From the NCBI GenBank assembly GCA_002162815.1, contig MAAT01000029.1, forward strand, positions 1-36,965: a stretch of DNA of 36,965 nt, in the 5' to 3' direction. A program made the position numbers and the translations under genes. The stretch comes from Gammaproteobacteria bacterium 53_120_T64. Lineage in GTDB: Bacteria > Pseudomonadota > Gammaproteobacteria > Pseudomonadales > Porticoccaceae. Every line of letters begins with the position of its first letter. Positions within the stretch are counted from its first letter, which is position 1. The notes under the pieces were generated by a model, which saw nothing but the letters and a program-made list of their open reading frames with translations, searched no databases and was not told where the DNA came from. Positions 8,784-16,912 of the stretch are shown here, in pieces.

Positions 8784-9056
8784 ATGGCCCGCACCCTACT
8801 CTGCCGCAAATTAAAGCAAGAACTTGAAGGGCTCGACACACCCCCCTTTCCCGGCCCCAAGGGTCAGGATATTTATGACAACGTCTCGAAGCAGGCCTGG
8901 GCTGAATGGGTCGCCCACCAAACCATGCTGATTAATGAAAAACAGCTGAATATGATGGATATGACCGCCCGCACCTATCTCAACGAGCAGCGCGAGAAGT
9001 TTCTCAGCGGCGAGGAGTACGACGCCGCCGAGGGATATGTCGCGCCGAGTAATTAA
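8784..9056 (+). CDS. yggX: YggX, Fe(2+)-trafficking protein
   Basis: The 90-residue product matches YggX: MARTLLCRKLKQELEGLD with the conserved Cys7, then PPFPGPKGQDIYDNVSKQAWAEW split over the next segment, and LNMMDMTARTYLNEQREKFL. YggX protects iron-sulfur clusters from oxidative damage and is proposed to move Fe(II). The ATG at 8784 was chosen because it gives the exact family N-terminus and has TAGAGGA seven bases upstream; a longer in-frame extension into mutY is spurious. Its neighbour mutY encodes an iron-sulfur enzyme, and the mutY-yggX pair is widely conserved. Confidence 0.96.
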   Translation: MARTLLCRKLKQELEGLDTPPFPGPKGQDIYDNVSKQAWAEWVAHQTMLINEKQLNMMDMTARTYLNEQREKFLSGEEYDAAEGYVAPSN

Positions 9057-9069
9057 TCGTCATCACTTC

Positions 9070-9098
9070 TTGACTGCGCAGACGGTTAACGGTTTAAT
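9070..9098 (+). promoter_or_regulatory. Sigma-70 promoter of tRNA-Phe
   Basis: TTGACT (9070-9075), a 17-base spacer and TTTAAT (9093-9098) are close to consensus. They are followed by a GC-rich discriminator (ACGCGCGC) typical of stringently controlled stable RNA promoters. The mature tRNA begins 16 bases after the -10 box. Confidence 0.8.
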
Positions 9099-9113
9099 AC
9101 GCGCGCTTCCAAA

Positions 9114-9189
9114 GCCCGGATAGCTCAGTCGGTAGAGCAGAGGATTGAAAATCCTCGTGTCGGTGGTTCGATTCCGCCTCCGGGCACCA
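9114..9189 (+). tRNA. tRNA-Phe (anticodon GAA)
   Basis: The 76-base gene has a perfect acceptor stem, GCCCGGA against TCCGGGC, followed by A and an encoded CCA. The D-arm (GCTC...GAGC), an anticodon arm with loop TTGAAAA and anticodon GAA at 9147-9149, and a T-arm with GGTTCGATTCC are all present. The 3' ends of tRNA genes are common integration sites, and the accessory region begins right after it. I found no second copy of the tRNA 3' end in the window by eye. Confidence 0.97.
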
Positions 9190-9201
9190 TGTGTGTAAAA
9201 G

Positions 9202-9227
9202 GCCTCGCAGCAATGCGGGGCTTTTTT
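9202..9227 (+). terminator. Intrinsic terminator of tRNA-Phe
   Basis: GCCTCGCA (9202-9209) pairs with TGCGGGGC (9214-9221) around a GCAA tetraloop, with one G-T pair. Six T residues follow (9222-9227). This is a strong rho-independent terminator 12 bases after the tRNA. Confidence 0.92.
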
Positions 9228-9340
9228 GTTTGTGTTGTCTGGTCTTTTGGGGCGGGCCTTAGTTAAGGCCTTCTTTTGATGGCTGGCCTGGGTGATTAGC
9301 ACCGCGTACTGTGGAAAGCTTGGAGCACTACAGCGCCATG

Positions 9341-9571
9341 CTAGCTTTTGTGGGGAATTCCATCTGAAGTTAGAATTGCAGAGCGGATGTAATCCTCACT
9401 ACTTTCAAAATGTATAGCGAACTCATCAGCAAAAGACCATTCATAGCTATACTTGCCAGTACAGTTATTTTCGAGCCACTCTTTCAGGCATTCCTCACGA
9501 TACGCAGAGTCTCCTGCTTCCATTAGATTAAAATCTATTCCGCAATGGATAGCTCTTTTTAAATCACTCAT
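9341..9571 (-). CDS. Small protein of unknown function beside the helicase gene
   Basis: The 76-residue product is not recognised. It is acidic and soluble, with aromatic stretches (KYSYEWSFADEFAIHFES) and three Cys, and it has no signal peptide or membrane segment. AGGTGG lies seven bases before the ATG, which supports a real gene. It follows the giant helicase-nuclease gene on the same strand after a gap of about 220 bases that holds a palindrome and a C8-T5 tract. It could be co-transcribed as an accessory of that gene, or be independent cargo. No function is assigned. Confidence 0.6.
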   Translation of the reverse strand: MSDLKRAIHCGIDFNLMEAGDSAYREECLKEWLENNCTGKYSYEWSFADEFAIHFESSEDYIRSAILTSDGIPHKS

Positions 9572-9652
9572 ATTCTGCCCACCTGGTTTTTAGCTATTTA
9601 TAAGCCATAAAGAAACAAAGGCACACCCCCCCCTTTTTAACAAGCGGGTTCA

Positions 9653-9679
9653 TAGTAGCTCAACGCGTTGCGACTACTA
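9653..9679. other. Imperfect palindrome in the gap below the helicase gene
   Basis: TAGTAG (9653-9658) and CTACTA (9674-9679) flank the perfect ten-base palindrome CAACGCGTTG (9661-9670). No T-run follows on either strand, so it looks more like an operator or 3'-end structure than an intrinsic terminator. A C8-T5 tract lies just to its left (9626-9638). Canonical integron attC core sites were not seen. Confidence 0.4.
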
Positions 9680-9790
9680 CATCACAGCAATTAATCGTCA
9701 AAAAACGGTGCTTCGTTTTAAGAACTCTCTGTGTATCTTTCCTTTTTGAAGTATGTATTTGACTGAATGACCTTTTAAATTGCCATCCTA

Positions 9791-12700
9791 TCAACCAAAA
9801 TCCGCGATAAGCTCTAGCACTGGCTGCAAATACTCTTTGCCTTCGTCGACAGCCGTCCCCGTGCGCAAATAACCTGGGATATGCTCAAGAAACTCTGCTT
9901 TAGAGCATGGTAGGTGGTTGAGAAGTGCCTCAAGCATAGCCGGTCTAAGCAAACGATGATCCTCCTCTGTATCTGGCCGCCTTTTCTTAATAACCTGCTC
10001 GTTAAAGTTTTGAAGCCGATCTTTTAAACCTTGCCCCTCTACTGCCTGAGTAATCGGCCTGCAGTCTGGTGTCACGTCATCATTCAAATCACCGAGGTCG
10101 TTAAGCGGGCTGTATACAGCTTCAGCTTCCCCGACCCTCTCCTCTGCCCCGACATCAATGCTCGGAAGAGGTGTTTTTAATCGCTCTAACTCTTGCAAAA
10201 TTGGTTGTAGTTGCGCCTGGGGGTTTTTAAACCAGTCCGTCGACCAAATACGTCGAATACGCCACCCCAAGTTTTCCAATATATCCTGACGTAATCTGTC
10301 TCGGTCGCGCGCAGATTTTGCGGAATGATAGGTGGCACCATCACACTCCACTCCCATCAAGAAGCTACCTGGTTTACCGGGGTCTCTTACTGCAAGGTCA
10401 AGAAAATAGCCTGCCACGCCTAATTGGGGCTCACACTCATAACCGTGGTCGCTTAGCATCCTCATTACAGCTACTTCAAAGTCACTGTCTGGGGCACGGC
10501 CTGTATGTTTTATCGCATGAAGGTGCCCAGACTCGCAATATTCTAGAAATGCTCTCAATGCTCTAACACCACGGCTTTTACCTTCGCCAGCCAGGATGTC
10601 CCCTGAGGCTAGTGAGGAGAATATATGCATGCGTTTTTTCGATCGAGTAAACAACACATTCAAGCGCCGCCACCCAACGTTTGAATTGATGGGGCCAAAA
10701 CGTTGCATAGTACGGCCACCCACTTGTTCTGGACCATACGTCAATGATATTACAATCACATCACGTTCATCACCCTGGACATTTTCTAAATTCTTGATGA
10801 ACATAGGGTCATCCGTAGCCATCATTTTCTCATGTGCCTGCTGTAAAACAGGATCGTCCTTTACTCGCTGATCCCACTGCCGCTCAATTTCATCACGCTG
10901 CTCAGAGTTCATAGCTACAACCCCTACAGACTCATCAGGGTGCTCGATCACTTGGTCGGCAAGCATTTTGACAAGCTCTTGCGCCTCCTCAACATTACGA
11001 CTAGTGTGAAAACGTCCTCTTTCGACACGAGTAAAACGTATACCAAACTCGTCGGTTTCCTGAAATGGTGAAGGGAAGAGAATCAAATTAGAGTCATAAA
11101 AGTTTTGATTGGAAAACGCTATTAATGACTCGTGACGCGAACGGTAATGCCACCGTAAACGCCGCGTGGGAAACATGGGAATGACGGACTCCAAAATACT
11201 TTCAGAGTCTTGGAGCGCAACCACGTCAGTGCCATCATCATTATCGAGTGCTTTACTGAAAAAGGTTGTCGGTGGTAATTGCTTAGGGTCGCCAACAACC
11301 ACTAATCGCTTACCTCGTGCGATAGCACCTAGAGCATCCTCGGGGCGAATTTGTGATGCTTCATCCATTACTACCAAATCAAATTCGAACTGGCCAGGCT
11401 TGAGGTACTGAGCAACTGACATTGGGCTCATCATGAAGCAAGGCTTCAAGGTCTGGATAGATTCCCCAGCACGCTTGATAAGCTCCCTAACTGCTATATG
11501 GCGAGATTTTTTCCCCGCTTCATGTTTGATCAGTGAAGCCTCTGTGTAAGTAGATACCCGCCCGGATGCATTGCCTACTACCGGCATTTTCCTAGAAGCT
11601 TTGTAAGCAACTTTTTCTCGCTGCAAAATCATTAGCTTGCGATCATATTCCTGAAATTTTTCACGGATGGCTGCCTGCTCTAAACCGCTAAAGGCGGACA
11701 TTTCACTATGCTCAGAAAGTATCTCTTCGGAAAGCTGGTGGAAAATAGCTAACTGGACAATATCATTTAAGTTTTTGGTCTGAATTTTTTCAGCTTCCAG
11801 ACCAGCCACTATGTTGTCGAGCCCATTACCACATAGTTTGTTTTTTAAACGAACGTATTCAAGCCATGTGTTTAACCAATTGGGATTATCTAGTGCATGC
11901 TGATTACGGTTAATAAGCGACTTCATGGCGTCACCACATAGCTCCGTCCATTCTGTATGCTTTACCTTGCCGGCATCAAAGAACAAGTCCTTATCATTAT
12001 CTTGTCGAATTAATAATGCCGATAACTCACGATGGCTTGCACGCAGCTCATTGTACCTAACAGATGTCGGCTCTGAAAAAATGGAATTGTGTAGCGCCGG
12101 GCTGATTGCTATAACTCGCGCTATATCTAGCGTGTTTTTTGCAGCATTTAGATAGTGATCTGAGAATTCACCAGGCTCTATAGATAATGGTAAAACTCCA
12201 GGGACTAATCCTTTCCTTACAGAGTTTGAATGCCAGAGATCCGCTTTTTCCTTTAAACTAACCACTTGGCCACAGTGTTCCTCGATCGCTCCCAAGGTTG
12301 TAGTTTCGTGCCTTACTATATTTGCAAGCATACTAAGATTTTCGGATAAGACACCAAGCAGTTCAGGCAAGGGCCCAGAAACATTATCAAATACAACATT
12401 TTTGGATCTAATTGCATGGAATTCAGCATATCGCTGAGACAAGCTACTTATTGATTCCATAAAGTCTTTGACAGTGTCTAGCAAGCCGTGATCTGCAACA
12501 TCGGCGATACCTATCGCAAGCTTTCTATCTAGGCTTAGCAACTGACTTCCTATAGCCACACGCTCACCAAATCCAATGCCGTACTCACTCCGAACGGATC
12601 GATACCACGCACGCAACTTAATAATTCTATTAATTGGGGTCTCCGCACCCTTGTACAAATCTTCTAGCAGGGGGTCTTCCTTATTAATCCGGTCTATTTT

Positions 12701-15700
12701 TTCTATACCTGCAACATAATCAACCAACTTAGGTAAAAGTGGAAAAATTATTTTTTCATTTGGCTTGGCTTGAGCTGATAAAGCCAATAATTCGCGACGC
12801 GCATGACGCCACTCCGCTGAAAATAATTTAAAAATTCCCGCATTATCTACAATTGATTGATATTTTTTTAGCTCCGCATGCGAAGGCAATCGGTGCAAAC
12901 TAAACTGACTTATCAATGCATTATGCTTTGGCGCGAGATTGCGTAATGTTGCCGTTAGTTTAGCCAGCAGGGGGTCAATGTCCACATTGTCATAAAGCTC
13001 GTCGCGATACCGCCATAACTCTGCTTCAAGGCTGCGGATTGAATCGACAAGGATAACAAATTCATTTAAACCATTTTCTGTAACCTTAAAACACTCTTCT
13101 AACCCTGCTGGCAAACTTGGCAGAATTTGACCAAACTGCTGTTTGATTTCAATTGCCAGGTTGCTTAAGCGGAGTAGTTCCCCCTTGTCCTTGGCAATAG
13201 TCTGCAAAGAGGTATCAAGGGGGAGCCCCAAACCACTAAAGACTTGCAAAGTTTTACTAAGACCTTGAGTGGTGTCTTTTTGATAGATAGACGCGGAATT
13301 TATATGATCAGCCAGGTTCGCAATTACTTTGTGTATGTCTTGATAATGCCCCAGCATGCTATGAAAACTTTCCTCATTCGAGGAAATGTATTCCATGTTG
13401 GCAAGCAACTCTCCTCCCTGGAGTTCAGGCAGTTTATTTAATTGCTCGATGTATTGGCGCACATGGGACAGCGGGGTATTTTCACCAATTCCGAAATGTA
13501 GATTTTCTGCTCTATCGCCCCAATCTTTGCTTAACTCAATCAGACTATCGTTATACTTCTGCAGTAATTTTCCCAACCCCTCAAGTTCGTAGCCCCTGAG
13601 TTCGTAATTATTAACCCCGTACCAATAATGCCTGGCAATAACACCGTCTTCAGCCTGAGCCGAAACCTGATCATATATGGTGGCAAGCATATCTGCTGAG
13701 TCGATAATTTCTTTTTGTTTAACTGTTGTGAGCAAGTCACCATCAACACCCGCTATTCTCAACGTATTGGGATCAACCCCATAATGCTCTCGGTATCGAG
13801 TCGCTCTATTTAGGATTTGGTGAATAGTCATTCCTGTGTTTTTCCAAACACTATTTATCTCTACCGCGTAGGAGCTAAGTTTTTCTTTCAAATCCTCATA
13901 GCGAGCGATATCAGAGTCAATACTCTCGGGGTATCGAAATTGATCTTGTTTATTTAGCCTTCTTGTTAAATCATCTAAAAGTTTAAGCTTGTTTGTCTTA
14001 TGACTATGCAGTTCCAGACAAAAATCACCAAGCCCCGCCTTATCCAGCCTATTTTTAACAACACTTAACGCAGCCATTTTTTCAGCAACAAACAATACTT
14101 TTTGCCCACTAGAAATACACGCGGCGATTAAATTCGTAATTGTTTGTGATTTCCCTGAGCCAGGAGGCCCCTCAATAACAATGCTCTTGCCGTCAACCGC
14201 ATCAATCAAGGCGCTATGCTGGGAGCTATCAGCATCGTAAATCAGCGGAAAGTTTTCATGGACGTCATCAATATCATCAATCCCGTACTCCTCAGTATAA
14301 GAAGTATTTCCATTATCATTTCCACTGGAGCCACCGCCAAAGAACATTTGTATTATGGGATGTTCTTCTATTCGCGCATCATCTGGCCAATTAGCTGGAT
14401 CAAGATCTTGATACATGGCCTGTTTTGAGAAATTAAGCTGAACTAGTGATGCTTGTCGACGCAGCTTCCACCGAGGCTGTTGTTTTATGATTGTGCTTTC
14501 TATGAGGTCGAAATATGCCTCTGGGGATGTATCATCATCGATCAACGGTAGAACAAGACCAAAGTCGTTAGCTAGCATTTCACGTAGCGTTATATTTGAA
14601 AGAAGCCCGTCGTCTTTCATTGTTAGTGTGTACCGGTAAACACCTTCAGACCGATCAAGCTTTTTTCTCTCTAATCTCACCGGTATAGTGAATAAAGGTG
14701 CCAAGCGTTCAAGATCCGAGTCATGGCTTTCTCGCCATTGAACAAATCCCAGTGCCAAATACAAAATATTCCCACCGGTTTCTTCTATAGCAGTTTCTGC
14801 TTTCCCCCGGATACTCCTCAGCCGTGACTCTAGCTGCGGCCCATATAACAACGTCTGCAAATTCGTATCATGGTGCCTCTTTTTTTCAGATTTACTAATG
14901 TCGACATCAGGTAAATCATGGCGCACATCAAAGCCAAGGTGCTTCGCCCATTCTTCTGCAGTTGGGTAGTTTTTTACTAATCGACTAGAGCCGACCGGCT
15001 CCCTCAACATGTAGCCTGCGGCCATTAACTCTTTTTCTGTCGGCTCAGGTACTGGAATAAAAGTGAATACCTTCCCTGAGTCGAGTACATCATAAATCTG
15101 ATCAGGTAATTCATCTACGATGCGGACACAACTAGCCTTAGGGTGCTTGTAGTTTAAAAGGGCATTTCGACCACTTAAATCGAGGAGTTTCTTGCGCACT
15201 GACTCTAAGGAATCAAACGAAAAGTTATGAAGGGTTGTTTTATTTGGTGCCCCCAAGGTGCTCCCATCCTTATTAAATGTATTGTCCTTGGCGTATATGG
15301 AACTCCTCTCGGTAACGTTGGAGGTATCCCGGCTACTGTTAACCTGATTAAAGGCCTCAGCCTCGTAAAACATATCGCTCATGTCGGTAACGTTGGAGGT
15401 ATCCCAGTCGTCAATATTTTGGTTAAACGCCCCAGTATAAGAAAACATGCCGCTCATATTGGTAACACTGGAGGTATCCCAGCCACTGATATCCCGATTA
15501 AAGACCTCAGCGGAGCTAAACATGTCGCTCATATTGGTAACGCTGGAGGTATCCCAGCCACTGATATCCCGATTAAATACCTCAGCGGAGCTAAACATTT
15601 CGCTCATATCGGTAACGTTGGAGGTATCCCAGCCATTCATATCCCGATTAAAGGCCTCAGCGGAGCTAAACATTTCGCTCATATCCGTAACGCTGGAGGT

Positions 15701-15952
15701 ATCCCAGTCGTCAATATTTTGGTTAAACGCCCCAGTATAAGAAAACATGCCGCTCATATTGGTAACGCTGGAGGTATCCCAGCCACTGATATCCTGATCA
15801 AAAGCCCCAGCCTCGTAAAACATACCGCTCATATCGGTAACTCTAGAGGTGTCGAGTCTTGTAAGATCAACATGATCAACATGATCAACAAGATCACGAA
15901 GAACCCCATTGTCTACTGGTTTGCTTCCGTCAATGTAATGGTCGTAATTCAT
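9791..15952 (-). CDS. BspA-like repeat / DUF4011 / SF1 helicase / Vsr-like nuclease fusion, candidate defence protein
   Basis: One 2053-residue ORF. Residues 32-231 are eight 25-residue BspA-like (DUF285) repeats of the form GWDTSxVTxMSxMFxxxxxFNxDIS. DUF4011 begins near 249 (RKKLLDLSGRNALLNYKHPK). The superfamily-1 helicase core has Walker A IEGPPGSGKSQT near 590, Walker B VVMDEASQ and GDPKQLPPT near 1525-1555, then WHYRSRHESL, NVQGDERDVIVISLTYG and LNVLFTRSKKRMH. A long region rich in charged, helical sequence separates motifs I and II. Near 1815-1925 is a Vsr/MTES_1575-type nuclease: FEVAVMRML, GYFLDLAVRD, GVECDGATYHSAKSARDRDR. The tail resembles that of other DUF4011 proteins. DUF4011-helicase-nuclease proteins are known or candidate anti-phage single-gene systems. 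There is no signal peptide, so the repeats act in the cytosol. A weak GGA precedes the ATG. Base composition is more AT-rich than flanking core genes, suggesting transfer. Confidence 0.9.
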   Translation of the reverse strand: MNYDHYIDGSKPVDNGVLRDLVDHVDHVDLTRLDTSRVTDMSGMFYEAGAFDQDISGWDTSSVTNMSGMFSYTGAFNQNIDDWDTSSVTDMSEMFSSAEAFNRDMNGWDTSNVTDMSEMFSSAEVFNRDISGWDTSSVTNMSDMFSSAEVFNRDISGWDTSSVTNMSGMFSYTGAFNQNIDDWDTSNVTDMSDMFYEAEAFNQVNSSRDTSNVTERSSIYAKDNTFNKDGSTLGAPNKTTLHNFSFDSLESVRKKLLDLSGRNALLNYKHPKASCVRIVDELPDQIYDVLDSGKVFTFIPVPEPTEKELMAAGYMLREPVGSSRLVKNYPTAEEWAKHLGFDVRHDLPDVDISKSEKKRHHDTNLQTLLYGPQLESRLRSIRGKAETAIEETGGNILYLALGFVQWRESHDSDLERLAPLFTIPVRLERKKLDRSEGVYRYTLTMKDDGLLSNITLREMLANDFGLVLPLIDDDTSPEAYFDLIESTIIKQQPRWKLRRQASLVQLNFSKQAMYQDLDPANWPDDARIEEHPIIQMFFGGGSSGNDNGNTSYTEEYGIDDIDDVHENFPLIYDADSSQHSALIDAVDGKSIVIEGPPGSGKSQTITNLIAACISSGQKVLFVAEKMAALSVVKNRLDKAGLGDFCLELHSHKTNKLKLLDDLTRRLNKQDQFRYPESIDSDIARYEDLKEKLSSYAVEINSVWKNTGMTIHQILNRATRYREHYGVDPNTLRIAGVDGDLLTTVKQKEIIDSADMLATIYDQVSAQAEDGVIARHYWYGVNNYELRGYELEGLGKLLQKYNDSLIELSKDWGDRAENLHFGIGENTPLSHVRQYIEQLNKLPELQGGELLANMEYISSNEESFHSMLGHYQDIHKVIANLADHINSASIYQKDTTQGLSKTLQVFSGLGLPLDTSLQTIAKDKGELLRLSNLAIEIKQQFGQILPSLPAGLEECFKVTENGLNEFVILVDSIRSLEAELWRYRDELYDNVDIDPLLAKLTATLRNLAPKHNALISQFSLHRLPSHAELKKYQSIVDNAGIFKLFSAEWRHARRELLALSAQAKPNEKIIFPLLPKLVDYVAGIEKIDRINKEDPLLEDLYKGAETPINRIIKLRAWYRSVRSEYGIGFGERVAIGSQLLSLDRKLAIGIADVADHGLLDTVKDFMESISSLSQRYAEFHAIRSKNVVFDNVSGPLPELLGVLSENLSMLANIVRHETTTLGAIEEHCGQVVSLKEKADLWHSNSVRKGLVPGVLPLSIEPGEFSDHYLNAAKNTLDIARVIAISPALHNSIFSEPTSVRYNELRASHRELSALLIRQDNDKDLFFDAGKVKHTEWTELCGDAMKSLINRNQHALDNPNWLNTWLEYVRLKNKLCGNGLDNIVAGLEAEKIQTKNLNDIVQLAIFHQLSEEILSEHSEMSAFSGLEQAAIREKFQEYDRKLMILQREKVAYKASRKMPVVGNASGRVSTYTEASLIKHEAGKKSRHIAVRELIKRAGESIQTLKPCFMMSPMSVAQYLKPGQFEFDLVVMDEASQIRPEDALGAIARGKRLVVVGDPKQLPPTTFFSKALDNDDGTDVVALQDSESILESVIPMFPTRRLRWHYRSRHESLIAFSNQNFYDSNLILFPSPFQETDEFGIRFTRVERGRFHTSRNVEEAQELVKMLADQVIEHPDESVGVVAMNSEQRDEIERQWDQRVKDDPVLQQAHEKMMATDDPMFIKNLENVQGDERDVIVISLTYGPEQVGGRTMQRFGPINSNVGWRRLNVLFTRSKKRMHIFSSLASGDILAGEGKSRGVRALRAFLEYCESGHLHAIKHTGRAPDSDFEVAVMRMLSDHGYECEPQLGVAGYFLDLAVRDPGKPGSFLMGVECDGATYHSAKSARDRDRLRQDILENLGWRIRRIWSTDWFKNPQAQLQPILQELERLKTPLPSIDVGAEERVGEAEAVYSPLNDLGDLNDDVTPDCRPITQAVEGQGLKDRLQNFNEQVIKKRRPDTEEDHRLLRPAMLEALLNHLPCSKAEFLEHIPGYLRTGTAVDEGKEYLQPVLELIADFG
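15260..15859 (-). repeat. Eight tandem 75-bp coding repeats (BspA-like units)
   Basis: Eight consecutive 75-base units encode residues 32-231 of the helicase fusion. The units are nearly identical in DNA. The segment 15394-15494 repeats at 15694-15794, exactly four units away, with a single difference (15467 A versus 15767 G). Units 2 and 6 encode identical proteins and units 4 and 5 differ very little. The last unit (encoded near 15260-15334) is degenerate. Because 75 is a multiple of three, gain or loss of units keeps the frame. Confidence 0.95.
15865..15891 (-). repeat. Three tandem 9-bp repeats encoding VDH
   Basis: The plus strand reads GATCAACAT twice and then GATCAACAA, followed by GATCAC. 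On the coding strand this gives VDHVDHVDL just before the BspA-like repeats. It is a short in-frame tandem repeat prone to slippage. Confidence 0.85.
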
Positions 15953-15961
15953 CGAGTTTCC

Positions 15962-16123
15962 ATGATTAATGATGAAGAGTATGTTTTCTTCCTTGTTGAT
16001 CTAAAGTCGATTAAGAATTTTAGTATATGGCTAATGCCCTTATTCAGCCAAGCAGAGGTAATCATGGATCTAAAAAATGGATACCTATACCGCAACCCCC
16101 AGAAAGAAATGAGAGGGAAATGA
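15962..16123 (+). CDS. Doubtful 53-codon ORF between the helicase and SRAP genes
   Basis: ATG at 15962 opens a frame of 53 codons ending in TGA at 16123. It continues the antisense frame of the repeats but also extends past them. An internal ATG at 16063 has AGAGG at good spacing and gives only 20 residues (MDLKNGYLYRNPQKEMRGK). A further ATG overlaps the stop and encodes eleven residues after AGAGGGA. I recognise nothing. It may be a decayed gene end or chance; the divergent promoters of the helicase and SRAP genes must also lie here. Confidence 0.2.
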   Translation: MINDEEYVFFLVDLKSIKNFSIWLMPLFSQAEVIMDLKNGYLYRNPQKEMRGK

Positions 16124-16215
16124 ATCAACTCGTATCTGACTGCATTGCCTCATAATTGCACGCCACTAAACAGCAAAACCCTCAACCCCCCTAAACAACC
16201 AAGACCCGATTATGT

Positions 16216-16220
16216 AGGAG
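16216..16220 (+). promoter_or_regulatory. Shine-Dalgarno site fixing the GTG start of the SRAP gene
   Basis: AGGAG ends six bases before GTG 16227. This fixes the start so that Cys is residue 2, as SRAP chemistry requires after Met removal. Confidence 0.85.
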
Positions 16221-16226
16221 AACCCC

Positions 16227-16892
16227 GTGTGTGGTCGTTATAGCGTAGTGCCAAACCCTGGCATGTCTGTCTTCTTGGGTGAGCTAGGGGTATCAGCCAG
16301 CATCCCAGAGCAATACAACATTGCCCCTACGGAGTCGGTGCCAATCATCTATGAGCAGGATGGTCAGCGAGAATGCCACCTTGCGAGATGGTGGTTAACA
16401 CCTAGCTGGTCATCTGGCCCAAGTACAAAGTACGCCATGTTTAATGCTCGCGCAGAGACCTTAAATGCCAGCCGTGCTTACAAAGGCCCATTCAGCCACA
16501 AGCGCTGTGTTATGCCTGTCACGTCATTTATTGAATGGCAAAAGCTTGATGACGGTAAACGGCCCATAGAAATCTACAGAGCAGATAAGCCGATGCTCTT
16601 TGCTGGCTTGTGGGACTGCTGGAATGAAGAGCTTATTTCCTGCGCTATCGTCACCACTACAGCGGCTAAACCTGTTGAGCCCATCCACAATCGGATGCCT
16701 GTGCTGTTAGATGCTGCGGGGGCTAAGCAATGGCTCGACACTGCCACAGAGTTGCACGATCTATATCCATTATTTGAAAATAGGCTGCCCTATGAGCTTC
16801 TTGCTCGCCCTGTGCAACAGGGCATCAACAATAGCCGTAATAAGACTGCTGCTGTACCGACAGAAGCCTCACAGGCTACTGTGCTGGGGTAA
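16227..16892 (+). CDS. SRAP-domain protein (YedK/HMCES type)
   Basis: SRAP proteins form a thiazolidine crosslink with abasic sites in single-stranded DNA through the N-terminal cysteine, and shield them. The 221-residue product starts MCGRYSV, with Cys2 exposed after Met removal. It continues with QYNIAPTE, NARAETL (substrate-binding Asn and Arg), RCVMPVTSFIEW (conserved Glu) and PIHNRMPVLL (conserved His). All key positions are present, so it should be active. It is divergent from the helicase-nuclease gene, and its stop lies 20 bases from the stump of cas1, so its arrival may be linked to loss of the CRISPR-Cas genes. SRAP genes are also found in mobile and SOS-linked settings. Confidence 0.93.
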   Translation: MCGRYSVVPNPGMSVFLGELGVSASIPEQYNIAPTESVPIIYEQDGQRECHLARWWLTPSWSSGPSTKYAMFNARAETLNASRAYKGPFSHKRCVMPVTSFIEWQKLDDGKRPIEIYRADKPMLFAGLWDCWNEELISCAIVTTTAAKPVEPIHNRMPVLLDAAGAKQWLDTATELHDLYPLFENRLPYELLARPVQQGINNSRNKTAAVPTEASQATVLG

Positions 16893-16912
16893 AGGACTGG
16901 TGTTTGGTTGAG

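Noticed and set aside
9063..9302. Minus-strand ORF through tRNA-Phe
   Set aside because: It is the reverse reading of the tRNA and its terminator, a well-known type of false gene.
15227..16123. Long plus-strand ORF of 298 codons across the repeats
   Set aside because: It is the antisense of the 75-bp coding repeats. Because 75 is divisible by three, open frames also repeat in other frames; the product (GGIPATDIPIK-type text) is an artefact.
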